From Phycisphaerales bacterium (GTDB taxonomy: Bacteria; Planctomycetota; Phycisphaerae; Phycisphaerales; UBA1924): DNA of 57,251 nt. A program made the position numbers and the translations under genes. The notes beneath the pieces are model-generated. The model searched no databases and was not told the DNA's origin. It worked only from the letters and a program-made list of their open reading frames with translations. Below are positions 10,937-20,091 of this stretch, piece after piece. Location of the stretch: the NCBI GenBank assembly GCA_029260475.1, contig JAJDDE010000061.1:1-57251 (forward strand), given 5' to 3'. How positions within the stretch are numbered: the first letter of the stretch is position 1; every line of letters begins with the position of its first letter.

Positions 10937-12505
10937 ATGTCAACGATCTTCAACACGCCGGGCTGGGTGCTGATCGTCGTTGGTATCACCTTCGCGATCC
11001 TCGGCGTCATCCTGATCGTGAAGGCCCGACGTCGAAGAGTCGGTTCTGTTTCGTGCTGTCGCAATTGTGAATACGAACTCGCGAGTGAGGCCGAACAGAT
11101 ATGCCCCGAATGCGGTGCCACGGTCTCGGCACGTAATCTTCGCGTGGGTAAACGCTCCCCATCTGCGATCTACCTGATTGCCGGCATCTGCCTCGTACTC
11201 GCAAGCCTGGTACCGGCGATGCCACTGGCGCTGAGGCTCTCGGGTGGTAACTACTATCGTCACTTGCCAATAGGTGTTGTGATAGCGAGCGCCGAAGGTG
11301 GTTCCGTTGCAGCCGTGGTTGATCTTGAGGAACGTGTACGCGCTGGCGGTGGGAAGCCACACGCGGACCGCCTGCTCGACCTCTGTGTGGATCGCGTGCA
11401 GTATTTATGGCCGGATGATGTGTCCAGCCCGCCCGCATCTGTCGCGCCCTGGGGCAGACTGTTCCACGCTTTGTATGATCGCGGCACGCTCTCCGATGCC
11501 GAAATCGATCGCTTCTTTGACGTAGCACTTCGTGCGGAACTTGATCTGCGTATTCGCTATCGGGTTGGTGAATCAATCACGCCGACTATCCGGGTGTACT
11601 GGGCGGTGCCCAGTGCCAGTATTCCGTATTCGCCATCGGGCACCGGTGCCACCGCTACCGTATCCAATCTATATGCTACGTTGGACTTAGTATCGTTATG
11701 GTTTGACAATGAAGCAGTGCTGTTCTTCGATTATGACTATTCAATCGAGGGGCCGGGGGGGGTGTCGGCAAGGAGTGGCTATTGGAGAGGCATGGGTGGC
11801 GCAACAATAGATGAGCGCCACACCGAAGCAAGCGGGGGATACGGCGACCTGCGTATCGGAGTCAAGATAGCTCTCGGTGTTGCCACGTCTTCCACGGCAC
11901 CGCCGGGACTCTCGGCCGCCGATGTGTATGGTGCAAATAGATTTGTGTCGAAGACGATCGAGATCGTCGATCGGAACGCAGACTTGCCGAGCAGAATGCT
12001 GGATGACCGCGTCGCGGCAAGTAATATGTTTCGGGAGTTGGTGGTGCGCCGTACTCCAGTCGGGCTGAGTTTCACCTTCCCGGCTCCTTCAGCTGGTCGC
12101 GTTGGCCATATCATAGAAATTGCAGGCAATGATGCGGTGTTTTTCTCACAGGCCGAAGCTGTGGGTAGTGACAACGAAACTGATCCGGAGTGCTCGATCT
12201 TCCTTCATCATCCGGTCGGGCCTAATTCCAGTCTCGGCGAGGTCGATGCCTGGATCCGTCCGAATTCGGCATCGCACCAGTCGCTGCAAGAACCGGATAT
12301 CCTCAATTATGGCTGTCTTATTGAGGGCATAGATCTCTCTGTCACACCGGTAAGCCAATGGTCAATCAGACTGACTCCACAGAGGATCGTGCTGCTTGAC
12401 AGCGGTGGAAACGATCTCGAGACCCTCTACGCTGCCGATGAAGTTCCCACGGGTCATTCCGCCGAAGAACAGACTGGCGACGCCGCCAGAGAGGAGCGAG
12501 ACTGA
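10937..12505 (+). CDS. Membrane protein with zinc ribbon, function unknown
   Basis: A 522-residue protein: a transmembrane helix (residues 9-29), a basic stretch, a CxxC-x11-CxxC ribbon (Cys41, 44, 56, 59; ending CPECG), a second transmembrane helix (75-95) and a long extracytoplasmic region without a recognised domain. This ribbon-plus-helix layout recurs at 53416-54366. ATG 10937 has a GGGGAGA box; an earlier in-frame ATG at 10862 is less likely. Base composition is clearly lower in GC than neighbouring genes, with many AT-ending codons and stretches near 50% GC, suggesting recent acquisition or relaxed selection. Confidence 0.7.
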   Translation: MSTIFNTPGWVLIVVGITFAILGVILIVKARRRRVGSVSCCRNCEYELASEAEQICPECGATVSARNLRVGKRSPSAIYLIAGICLVLASLVPAMPLALRLSGGNYYRHLPIGVVIASAEGGSVAAVVDLEERVRAGGGKPHADRLLDLCVDRVQYLWPDDVSSPPASVAPWGRLFHALYDRGTLSDAEIDRFFDVALRAELDLRIRYRVGESITPTIRVYWAVPSASIPYSPSGTGATATVSNLYATLDLVSLWFDNEAVLFFDYDYSIEGPGGVSARSGYWRGMGGATIDERHTEASGGYGDLRIGVKIALGVATSSTAPPGLSAADVYGANRFVSKTIEIVDRNADLPSRMLDDRVAASNMFRELVVRRTPVGLSFTFPAPSAGRVGHIIEIAGNDAVFFSQAEAVGSDNETDPECSIFLHHPVGPNSSLGEVDAWIRPNSASHQSLQEPDILNYGCLIEGIDLSVTPVSQWSIRLTPQRIVLLDSGGNDLETLYAADEVPTGHSAEEQTGDAAREERD

Positions 12506-12511
12506 GCCCCC

Positions 12512-13870
12512 ATGACCATCGCCGCTCGTCACATGTTCCTCGCAGGCGTCGCCATCGCGATCGTCGTGCTCATCACCAGCGCCTGTTCGACGCTGATGGG
12601 GTCCAAGCCGCCCGCCGCCCCCGCGCCCGCGAGCCAGGGCAAGCCGCTGGCGCTCCGCGACATCTACCGGCCCAGCCGGCTCGAGGGCGAGCCCGAGATG
12701 CGCGTGCTCCTCGAGGACGACACCAAGAGCATCGTCGTCACAGGCCCGCAACGCGTCGCGTGGCGTGGACCGGGCGTCCAGCCCGCCGACGGTCGTCTCG
12801 AAACACCGATCACGATCACGCACAAGGCGGGCGTCTGGAGACTCGCGGGTCCCAACGACGATCGCACCATCCCCTCGAACGTGCGCACCAATCGTGGTGG
12901 CATCTCCGACACCCTCTCGCTCCGCTCTGCGGACGCCGAGCTGCTCGAACTCGACAAGGCGGCGCTGCCGGGCGACCTCTACCTCGTCCCGAACGACGAC
13001 GACACGTTCGACGTCGTCGAGTACGTGAATATCGAGGCGTACCTGCCGGGCGTGATCGCCAAGGAGCTCTACCCGGGGTGGTCGCTCCAGGCCTTCCGCG
13101 CGCAAGCGGTCGCCGCACGCTCCTACGCGCTGCACGAACGCGCCCGCAGGCGGGCGTTGGGGTCGCACTACGACGTCGTCAGCACCACGCAGGATCAGGC
13201 GTACGGCGGCGCCACCACGCACCCCATCGCGCACGAAGCGGTGAAGGACACCGCGGGCGTCGTGCTCACCTGGGGCGGGGAGATCCTGCGGACGTACTAC
13301 TCCAGCACCGTGGGCGGGCGGGCCGCGTCCGCCGCCGACACGTGGCCCGTCGGGGAGGGCTTCGAGTACAACGCCGCCCCGCCCATCCAGGCGACCGGTC
13401 GGGGTGAGGAAGACCGCATCAGCCCGCGCAACCGATGGACGGTCGAGCGCACGACCAGCGACATCGGCGCCCGCCTCCGCGCCTTCGCCAAGGACCGGCG
13501 TTCGTCGATGAGGAACTTCGCGGACCTGCGCACGATCGAGGCGATCCAGCGCAACGACTACAAGCGCCCCGTCCGCTACCGCGTCACGGACTCGAAGGGC
13601 AAGTCGCACGAGATGCGCGCCGAGGACCTGCGCGTAGCGCTCAATTTCAGGGCACCCGGCGTGAAGAACGTGGACGCCAAGACCCGCGTGTACTCATCGG
13701 ACTTCATGGTTCGCGTCACGGGCGACCGCGTCGTCATCGACGGGCGCGGCTTCGGGCACGGCGTAGGCATGAGCCAGTTCGGCGCCGAATCCCTCTCGCG
13801 GGACGGTTGGGACGCCGAGCGCATCCTGCTTTATTACTACAACGGCGCGACGATCGAACGAGCCTATTGA
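12512..13870 (+). CDS. SpoIID/LytB-domain lipoprotein
   Basis: A 452-residue predicted lipoprotein (lipobox ITSAC, Cys25). The SpoIID domain spans roughly residues 170-450: YLPGVIAKELYPGW, FRAQAVAARSYALHER, VVSTTQDQAYGG, TYYSSTVGGRAASA, and the terminal GFGHGVGMSQFGAESL. SpoIID is a lytic transglycosylase for denuded glycan strands in sporulating bacteria; non-sporulating relatives are thought to act on peptidoglycan. It follows the preceding gene by six bases, and its end overlaps the converging gene by seven. Confidence 0.85.
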   Translation: MTIAARHMFLAGVAIAIVVLITSACSTLMGSKPPAAPAPASQGKPLALRDIYRPSRLEGEPEMRVLLEDDTKSIVVTGPQRVAWRGPGVQPADGRLETPITITHKAGVWRLAGPNDDRTIPSNVRTNRGGISDTLSLRSADAELLELDKAALPGDLYLVPNDDDTFDVVEYVNIEAYLPGVIAKELYPGWSLQAFRAQAVAARSYALHERARRRALGSHYDVVSTTQDQAYGGATTHPIAHEAVKDTAGVVLTWGGEILRTYYSSTVGGRAASAADTWPVGEGFEYNAAPPIQATGRGEEDRISPRNRWTVERTTSDIGARLRAFAKDRRSSMRNFADLRTIEAIQRNDYKRPVRYRVTDSKGKSHEMRAEDLRVALNFRAPGVKNVDAKTRVYSSDFMVRVTGDRVVIDGRGFGHGVGMSQFGAESLSRDGWDAERILLYYYNGATIERAY

Positions 13871-14847
13871 TCCCGGCCCGTGCGCTCGAAGAGCGTGAAC
13901 CGGTCCGGCGCTCGGGCGACCAGCAGCACGATCAGTCGTGAGCCGGCGTCGCTCTCGCTGAGCACGAGCGTGCCCGTCGCCTCGCGGAAGAGCACCTCGC
14001 CCGACGTCCGCAGCGGCTCGATGCGGGGCCCCACCGGACGCACCGGGGCACCATTCATCGCGGGGTCTTCCAGCGTGCCCGCCGGCGCAGGCGTGGCGTC
14101 GTCACCGATCGACCATTCTTCATCAGGAGCCGCCGCGACAAGCACCCACGCCTCGTCCGTGCGGAGCGTCAGGTGCGCAAGCAGACCCGGGATCGGCGTG
14201 CCGCGAAGCGTCTCCTGAGACGCGCCGCTGAGCAACTCGGTTCGCCCCGATCTCATATCGGCGCCGATGACTCCGACAACATCGGCGCGCACGCCCACAT
14301 CACCGTCTTGGTCGGGGACAGACCACGAACGCACAGCCAGCCGTGCCTCCCCTGGGCCGACACGCCGGGCGCCGAGGGGTGTGCCAACGGCGCGCTCGTC
14401 GTCCAGCATCGCGCCCTCAACGACCTCTTCGAACCGAACGCCGGGCAGCACGATCCGTCGGCGCACCGCGCCGACGGGCGAGGCCACCTCGAAGAGAGGC
14501 CCGACGTCCGCCGCCCCGATACGCACCAGACGCAGCCCCTGCCTGCGCAGCGATTCCTGCACCAGGGCCATGCCCCCGTCGGCCCGGCGCTCGAGCACGC
14601 CGAGTGACCGACCGAGTTCACCGTCCGTGTCCCGGGCGGCCCAACTCAGCACCTCGAGCGCCACCGTGCCCTCGGGGAGCGCTAGCGGCAGCTCCGCGCT
14701 GGGCGGCGCGAACGCTTCGCGCTCGACGCCGGTGGTGGTCGTCGTGGTGATGGTGGTGACGCGCGTCGGTGATTGTGCGGCGTCGTTGGAAGCGCAGCCG
14801 GCGAGGCCCCACACCAACGCGAAGACGACCACCCGCGCGGTGCGCAC
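13864..14847 (-). CDS. Putative lipoprotein, function unknown
   Basis: A 327-residue protein with a lipoprotein signal (GLAGC, Cys18). An unusual Thr run (TTITTTTTTG, residues 31-40) follows, encoded by an imperfect ACC/ACG repeat. No catalytic motif is recognised. The middle contains two similar segments, LALPEGTVALEVLSW and EARLAVRSWSVPDQDGDVG, perhaps a repeated beta domain. It begins two bases after the LOG gene and is likely co-transcribed with it. It overlaps the SpoIID-like gene tail-to-tail by seven bases. Confidence 0.6.
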   Translation of the reverse strand: MRTARVVVFALVWGLAGCASNDAAQSPTRVTTITTTTTTGVEREAFAPPSAELPLALPEGTVALEVLSWAARDTDGELGRSLGVLERRADGGMALVQESLRRQGLRLVRIGAADVGPLFEVASPVGAVRRRIVLPGVRFEEVVEGAMLDDERAVGTPLGARRVGPGEARLAVRSWSVPDQDGDVGVRADVVGVIGADMRSGRTELLSGASQETLRGTPIPGLLAHLTLRTDEAWVLVAAAPDEEWSIGDDATPAPAGTLEDPAMNGAPVRPVGPRIEPLRTSGEVLFREATGTLVLSESDAGSRLIVLLVARAPDRFTLFERTGRDQ

Positions 14848-14849
14848 GA

Positions 14850-15935
14850 TCAGTAGATCTCGCTCGGGTGCAGCCCGTCGGTGTCCTGCGCCTCGAACTC
14901 GTTGATCCGATCGATCATCCGGCGCACCATCCCGAAGTCGTGCTTCGTGTGGGTGAAGGCGAGTCGCGGGAGGTCCATGAACTCGTTCTCGACCTCGTAA
15001 GGCCCCCGCTGCACGATCTCACCCTTCTTCACGAGTTTGGCGAACTCCTCGTTGAGGCGGGCGACATCGCCTTCCTGTAGGCGGTGCTTGAGGCGGATGA
15101 TCAGGTCGTCCTTGTGGTAGCGCGAGGAGTGGTAGTTCTTGTAGAAGTTGTCGATGTACGCCGCGGCCTCTTCCATATTGCGTGAGATGAAGAAGAGGTT
15201 GAGGTCCTCGGGCGAGATGAGCCCGGAGTCGAGCAGCGAGCGCCGGACGTAGTTCTCCCAGTGCTTCCAGTAGTCCCCGCCCTCGTGCTCGCAGAGGACG
15301 ATGGGGACCATCGGGCTCTTGCCGGTCTGGATGAGCGTGAGCGTCTCGAAGATCTCGTCCTGCGTGCCGTACCCACCCGGGAAGACGCAGAAGGCGTCGC
15401 ACTGGCTGACGAAGATCACCTTGCGCGTGAAGAAGTAGCGGAAGTTGATGAGCTTGTTGTCGCCCGCGATCACGTCGTTGGCGGTCGTCTCAAAGGGCAG
15501 GCGGATCGCCAGGCCGAAGCTGTTGGCGGCGCCGGGCCCCTCGTGCCCAGCCTTCATGATGCCGTCGCCGGCGCCCGTGATGCAGTGCCAGCCCCGCTCG
15601 GACATCTTGCGGCTGAATTCCACGCAGGCGATGTAGTCGGGGTGGTCCTCCTTCGTGCGCGCCGAGCCGTAGATCGAGATCTTCTGGCGGTCCTGGTGGT
15701 TCGCGAAGACCTTGTACGCGTACCGCATCTCTTTGAATGACGCGTTGAGAAGCTTGAGTTCGCCCGCGTCGCGCTTGTCGGTGACCAGCTTGAAGACGTT
15801 GAGGGCCAGGTCGGAGATGAGGTCACCCTCGAAGGTTCCCGGCTCTCCTCCACACTCGAGGAGGAGTTCGGTCAGACGCTCGCGGAACTTGGGATCATCC
15901 GACTTGCGGACCGGCTTGGGTTCGGTGGTGGTCAT
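14850..15935 (-). CDS. LOG-family (TIGR00730-like) protein, putative nucleotide phosphoribohydrolase
   Basis: A 361-residue Rossmann-like protein with ISIYGSART, GAGDGIMKAGHEG (residues 121-133) and PGGYGTQDEIFETLT (186-200), the PGGxGTxxE motif of the LOG/lysine-decarboxylase-like family. Members such as LOG release free cytokinin bases or act as nucleotide 5'-monophosphate nucleosidases; older annotations as lysine decarboxylase are not supported for this fold. It is longer than typical 190-residue LOG proteins, with extra N-terminal (about 80 residues) and C-terminal (about 100 residues) regions. It lies downstream of the AsmA-like gene. Confidence 0.82.
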   Translation of the reverse strand: MTTTEPKPVRKSDDPKFRERLTELLLECGGEPGTFEGDLISDLALNVFKLVTDKRDAGELKLLNASFKEMRYAYKVFANHQDRQKISIYGSARTKEDHPDYIACVEFSRKMSERGWHCITGAGDGIMKAGHEGPGAANSFGLAIRLPFETTANDVIAGDNKLINFRYFFTRKVIFVSQCDAFCVFPGGYGTQDEIFETLTLIQTGKSPMVPIVLCEHEGGDYWKHWENYVRRSLLDSGLISPEDLNLFFISRNMEEAAAYIDNFYKNYHSSRYHKDDLIIRLKHRLQEGDVARLNEEFAKLVKKGEIVQRGPYEVENEFMDLPRLAFTHTKHDFGMVRRMIDRINEFEAQDTDGLHPSEIY

Positions 15936-15994
15936 TCGTGTGCCTTTCGTGGCGTTGCTAGAGCGCGTCTAGACGAGGTTGAAGAAGTGAACTG

Positions 15995-18900
15995 CTACGG
16001 ACGCCCCGCGGGGGGTTCCGGTTCACGCTGCGGCGGACGAGCGGAGGCCGGTTCGGGACCTGTAATCGCGTCCAGCAGAGCACGCGTGCTCCGGAGCTGC
16101 TCCGTGCGAAAGACGGGCTTGTTCAGCGTTCCGGTCACGCGCGTCGAAGCGATTTCCTCGCGGAGACCCTCGAGCAGCGGGCTGAGGATAGGCACGTAAC
16201 GGGCCCCGTACGTCGAAAAGGCGAGGTCCACGCCCAGGGTGCCGAGGTCCACATCGCCCGTCCCCGCGATCCGCAGCGAGTCGCTAAACAGCGTCAGACG
16301 GTCCACAATCGCGGTTCCGCCCCCGATAAAGAGATCCGCGTAGGCGAGGTCCACGCGCTCGTTCGCGGGCGCCTGCAGGTTCGAGAGTTCCAGCAGCGGG
16401 ATGATGCCCGGGAGGTCCAGCACACGCCCGCCCTGCACCCGCATCGTCGCACGCCCACGACGCTCGTGGACCCGATCCAGTCGCCCGTAGAGCAAGAACC
16501 CCGCGTCCAGCAGCCCGCGATCCGTCTCGGTGCCCTGCCCCGCGACGTCGAGGTCGCCGAGCACGCCCGCGAACCGGACACTCGCGAGTTCCGCGGACAT
16601 CTCGTAGGTCACGGGCAGGCGCGACGTCCGCACCACCCCACGACCAAAGAGCAACCCGCCGTGAACGTCGCCGCGCAGCGTCGGGATGAGCAGGTCTTTC
16701 CCGGGCCCGTGGCGCACCGCGCGGAGCGTCGCATCGGTCACGCCGATGCGCGCGATCGTGACCTCGTCCATCGCCAGCGTCAGGTCGAAGGTCTCTTCGG
16801 AGGCGGTCACGCGCCCCGTCCCCCGCGCCCCGCCGATCGGCGCACCGATCCGAGCCGAGAGCCCGTCGTAGCGCAGGTCACCGGTCAGCCGGATCGGCGC
16901 ATCGGGCGAGAGCGTGAGCGTCGCGTTGTCCAACGCGAACGCGCCGGCGAGCGTCAGCTCCATGCCGCGGAGCGCCTGTGAAACACGCGGCGGTACCAGC
17001 GAGTACAGAGAATCGTTCAGCGCCCGCGTCTCGAGCGAGAGCCCGAACGACCCGGCGCCCTCCGCGTCGCGACCGCCTTGCAGATGCAGCGTCCAGGTCT
17101 CGGCGTCCAGGGTGAGGTCCGGGATCAGCACCGCGCCCCCGGTGCCCTGCACCGACCCGGTCGCGGCGGTCTCGGTGTTCACACCAGCGCGCAGCAGATC
17201 GACCGCGCTCGGAGTGATAGACCAGTCGCCGTCCGTCTTTCCGCCCGTCATGCGGAGGGTGGCTTCGAGATCGAATATCGCGTCATGGATGCCCAAGGTG
17301 TCCAGGGCGGTCTGGGCACCGCTGAACCTCTTGCGCAGCAGTGTCCGCGCCGTGGCGGAGTCCAGGTGCATCGCGCTCGTGCGCATCTCCAGCACGCCCT
17401 CGCCCTCCCCGATCGGCAGGACGCCGCTGAGAAGCGTGCTGAACCGCTCGCCGTCCGCGATGCCGAGCGCCGCCGAGAACTCGTCGAATCGCGCGAACCC
17501 GGGCGTGACGGTCAGCTCGCCCTGCGGCTGGTGCGCCTCCCATCGCTCGTCGTCGAACCGTATCGACAAATCGGATTTCGGTGCGAGATGCAGCGTGTAG
17601 TTCAGTTGGTTCGACGAGATCGCTTCGAAGAGCAGCGAGGCGTCCACGCGTCCCTCGGGTGCGAGCTTCTCGCGCAGGCGCACGAGCGCGCTGCCGGCGT
17701 CGTCATCGAACCTGGAGGCGAGGTCCTCGAAGGGCGCCGAGAGCTCGATGTCCTCCGCGTCGAAGTCGCCACGAATGCTGGACTCGACGCCGTACAGCGG
17801 GCGTGCGAAGACGACTCGCACCCCGCCCGCGAAGGGCGAGCCACCGATGCGCCCGCTGAGTCCCATCGCCTCGAAGTCGTCGCGCGTGATGCGCAGGTCG
17901 CCGGTGACGCCCTCGAGCCGGAGCGTCTCCCCGCTCGCGGAGGCGACGTTGTCGAGCGTGGCGAGCACCTCGAAGTTGAGCCGTTCGTCCTGAGTGCGCA
18001 TCACGCGGGCCCTGCCGTTGACAACGCCCGTCATGCCCAGGTCGATCAGCGCATCGCGGGGCGATCCCGACCCCGCGAGACCGTTATCGGGCAGCGCGAG
18101 CGCGAGCGTGCGATCGATCGGCATCGAGCGTGCTTCGATCAGCAGGTCCGGCGACGCATCACCGCCCTTAGGGAACGCGACCTCGCCGGTGATCGTCCCG
18201 GTCATGCCGGTGAGCCCCTCGAGTGTGCCCCCACGGATCGTCGCGAGGCGGGGCGTGATCTCGAGGTCGATGTCGCGCCCGATCACCGGGTACCCGAATC
18301 CCTCGGGCACCAGCCCCGCATCGGCGATGTGGACGTCGATCGTCGTCGAGTACCGCGAGTCATCGCCCAGCGGGCGGAAGACACGGATGTCGAGGTCCGC
18401 CGTGCCCGCGAGATCGAAGAGCATCGCGGCGGAGACCGGGTCGGCGCTGGATCGGATGAGCCCCTGCTCGCGCAGCTTTTCGTACGCGCGCCGATCGAAG
18501 AGCACGTCCACGATCGGACGCCTGGACGCCGGCATCGCCTCGCGGAACTCGTCATCGAGCGCGACGTCACGCACCGCGATGTCCACGAGCACCTCCGCAC
18601 CGTCGCCCGGAGGCCTGATGTGCCCCGTGGCGCTCAGCGTGCCGCCCGTCGCGCCCGTGCCCTCGAACTTCACGATGCGGACCTCTTCGTTGTCGAACTC
18701 GAAGCGGGCGCTGATGTCGTGGATCGGGTAGGGGAACTCGTCGTACGCGGCGCGTCCGCCCGCGATGACCATCGAGCCCTTGTAGCGCGGCACCGCGGGG
18801 ACATCCTCAGCGATCGGCTCTCCGCGCGACACGGAGAGCTCCAGAACGACCTCCCCCTCGGGCATCCCGAACCGCTCGTAGATCCGGTCCACCATCTCCG

Positions 18901-20011
18901 GTACCCACGGGAGCCACGTGGGCTGGCTGGCGAGCGTGTAGCCCTCAACGCTCAGAAGCAGGCGGGCGGGCGTGTCCGGCGTGAGGCGATCGGCGTGCAG
19001 CGTGAGCTCGACGGGCAACCCTTCAAAGACGCCCTCGATGTCCGCATCGAATCCGGCCCCCGAGAACCCGAGGGTGCCCGAGACGTCGTCGAGCTCTACG
19101 AGTTGCTTCCCCACAGCTTCGCGCAGGTCCACGGGCACGCGCATCGTGACCACGTCCACGTCCACACCGAACTCCGGCCCGGTCGCCGGCGCGTGACTGA
19201 ATCGCGCCCTGGGTACCCGGCCGCGCAGCTGGAGCTGTTCCCACAGCGGTTGGTACGCGCTGGGCAGCGTGCGCCTCGACCACTCGGAGAGGTCGAGCCC
19301 GACGAGTTCTGCGAAGACCGTGCCCGCTTCGAGGTTGAGAGTCCCAGTGACTTTCGTCGGGTCCGGGGCGGGCCCGCCCGTGCTGTTGAGTTCGGTGAAG
19401 GCGTAGCGGTACACATCGGGGCTGCCAGGCACCTGCCCGCCGCTGCCATCGACCCGCAGCGTGCTGCCACGCAGAGGCGAGTACAGCGTGCTGGTGTGCT
19501 CCCCCGTCTCGATCGTGCCGTCCACGATTGTGAAGCTGGGGATCTGGAGCTCCCCACCGGTGCCCGAGCTCCCCTTGAGCGCGGCAAGGTTGAGCGTGCC
19601 CGTCTCCGAGTTGACGGAGATGCGCACCAGCGGCCTGATGATCTTGAGGTCCTTCACGCGCGGGCTCCCGCCCAGCGTGCTCGACCAATCGACTTCCGCG
19701 ACGAGCTGCGACGCAGAGAGCACACGCCCCGCCGCCTCCTGCACACCCGGCGCATCGATCGTGAGGTCTTCGATGACCACGCGACCGCCCCACGTCATGC
19801 GCACGCTCGACGCGCTCGCATCGCCGCCCACCGCGTCGGAGATCCCCGAGAGCACCACGCCCGAGAGCGCGTCGGTCCGCGTGAGGACCACCATCCCGCC
19901 CCCCGGCACCAGCAGCACCACGAGCGTCACCCACAGGCGCTTGCGCTTCCAGAGGGGCTTCCTGACCCGCTTCGTCTTCGTGCTCTTGGATGATGCTTTG
20001 GTCTTGGGCAC
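15995..20011 (-). CDS. Large AsmA/TamB-like membrane-anchored protein
   Basis: A 1338-residue protein with a very basic N-terminus (many Lys and Arg in residues 3-25), one transmembrane helix (about 27-44) and a long periplasmic beta-rich body. Openings such as VVIEDLTIDAP, LKIIRPLVRISVN and repeated GTLNLEAG-like strands resemble AsmA-like repeats, and the C-terminus (SNLQAPANERVDLAYADLFI, LGVDLAFS) resembles the AsmA/YhdP end. Such proteins bridge the inner and outer membranes and carry phospholipids; this role is inferred from architecture. The gene ends in a Pro-rich tail and lies 59 bases before the LOG gene. It diverges from tRNA-Arg. Confidence 0.65.
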   Translation of the reverse strand: MPKTKASSKSTKTKRVRKPLWKRKRLWVTLVVLLVPGGGMVVLTRTDALSGVVLSGISDAVGGDASASSVRMTWGGRVVIEDLTIDAPGVQEAAGRVLSASQLVAEVDWSSTLGGSPRVKDLKIIRPLVRISVNSETGTLNLAALKGSSGTGGELQIPSFTIVDGTIETGEHTSTLYSPLRGSTLRVDGSGGQVPGSPDVYRYAFTELNSTGGPAPDPTKVTGTLNLEAGTVFAELVGLDLSEWSRRTLPSAYQPLWEQLQLRGRVPRARFSHAPATGPEFGVDVDVVTMRVPVDLREAVGKQLVELDDVSGTLGFSGAGFDADIEGVFEGLPVELTLHADRLTPDTPARLLLSVEGYTLASQPTWLPWVPEMVDRIYERFGMPEGEVVLELSVSRGEPIAEDVPAVPRYKGSMVIAGGRAAYDEFPYPIHDISARFEFDNEEVRIVKFEGTGATGGTLSATGHIRPPGDGAEVLVDIAVRDVALDDEFREAMPASRRPIVDVLFDRRAYEKLREQGLIRSSADPVSAAMLFDLAGTADLDIRVFRPLGDDSRYSTTIDVHIADAGLVPEGFGYPVIGRDIDLEITPRLATIRGGTLEGLTGMTGTITGEVAFPKGGDASPDLLIEARSMPIDRTLALALPDNGLAGSGSPRDALIDLGMTGVVNGRARVMRTQDERLNFEVLATLDNVASASGETLRLEGVTGDLRITRDDFEAMGLSGRIGGSPFAGGVRVVFARPLYGVESSIRGDFDAEDIELSAPFEDLASRFDDDAGSALVRLREKLAPEGRVDASLLFEAISSNQLNYTLHLAPKSDLSIRFDDERWEAHQPQGELTVTPGFARFDEFSAALGIADGERFSTLLSGVLPIGEGEGVLEMRTSAMHLDSATARTLLRKRFSGAQTALDTLGIHDAIFDLEATLRMTGGKTDGDWSITPSAVDLLRAGVNTETAATGSVQGTGGAVLIPDLTLDAETWTLHLQGGRDAEGAGSFGLSLETRALNDSLYSLVPPRVSQALRGMELTLAGAFALDNATLTLSPDAPIRLTGDLRYDGLSARIGAPIGGARGTGRVTASEETFDLTLAMDEVTIARIGVTDATLRAVRHGPGKDLLIPTLRGDVHGGLLFGRGVVRTSRLPVTYEMSAELASVRFAGVLGDLDVAGQGTETDRGLLDAGFLLYGRLDRVHERRGRATMRVQGGRVLDLPGIIPLLELSNLQAPANERVDLAYADLFIGGGTAIVDRLTLFSDSLRIAGTGDVDLGTLGVDLAFSTYGARYVPILSPLLEGLREEIASTRVTGTLNKPVFRTEQLRSTRALLDAITGPEPASARPPQREPEPPAGRP

Positions 20012-20054
20012 GTGTGTCGGTGTTCCGTCGCGAATCGGAGTGGCGTGTCGGTCC

Positions 20055-20060
20055 TATACT
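20055..20060 (+). promoter_or_regulatory. Probable -10 element for tRNA-Arg
   Basis: TATACT lies 32 bases before the tRNA 5' end and matches five of six sigma70 -10 positions. I see no good -35 hexamer at 16-18 bases, so the call rests on the -10 only. Confidence 0.35.
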
Positions 20061-20066
20061 CGGCAC

Positions 20067-20087
20067 GTTCGGGCACGGTGCCCGAAC
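20067..20087 (+). other. Perfect hairpin in the tRNA-Arg leader
   Basis: GTTCGGGCA and TGCCCGAAC form a 9-bp perfect stem with a three-base loop, ending five bases before the mature tRNA. It has no T-run on either strand, so it is not a classical terminator. If transcription starts a few bases after the -10 at 20055-20060, this would be nearly the whole 5' leader. Confidence 0.6.
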
Positions 20088-20091
20088 ACAA

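Noticed and set aside
10758-10943. N-terminal extension of Dps
   Set aside because: The 62 extra residues do not resemble any Dps tail and would remove the promoter space; the internal ATG at 10757 fits the family.
14850-15935. Lysine decarboxylase
   Set aside because: The PGGxGTxxE motif defines the LOG/TIGR00730 family, not PLP-dependent decarboxylases.
17078-19993. A very long plus-strand open frame opposite the AsmA-like gene
   Set aside because: It is Arg/His/Glu-rich shadow coding typical of antisense frames in GC-rich DNA, with no domain or ribosome binding site; the minus-strand gene has a coherent membrane protein layout.
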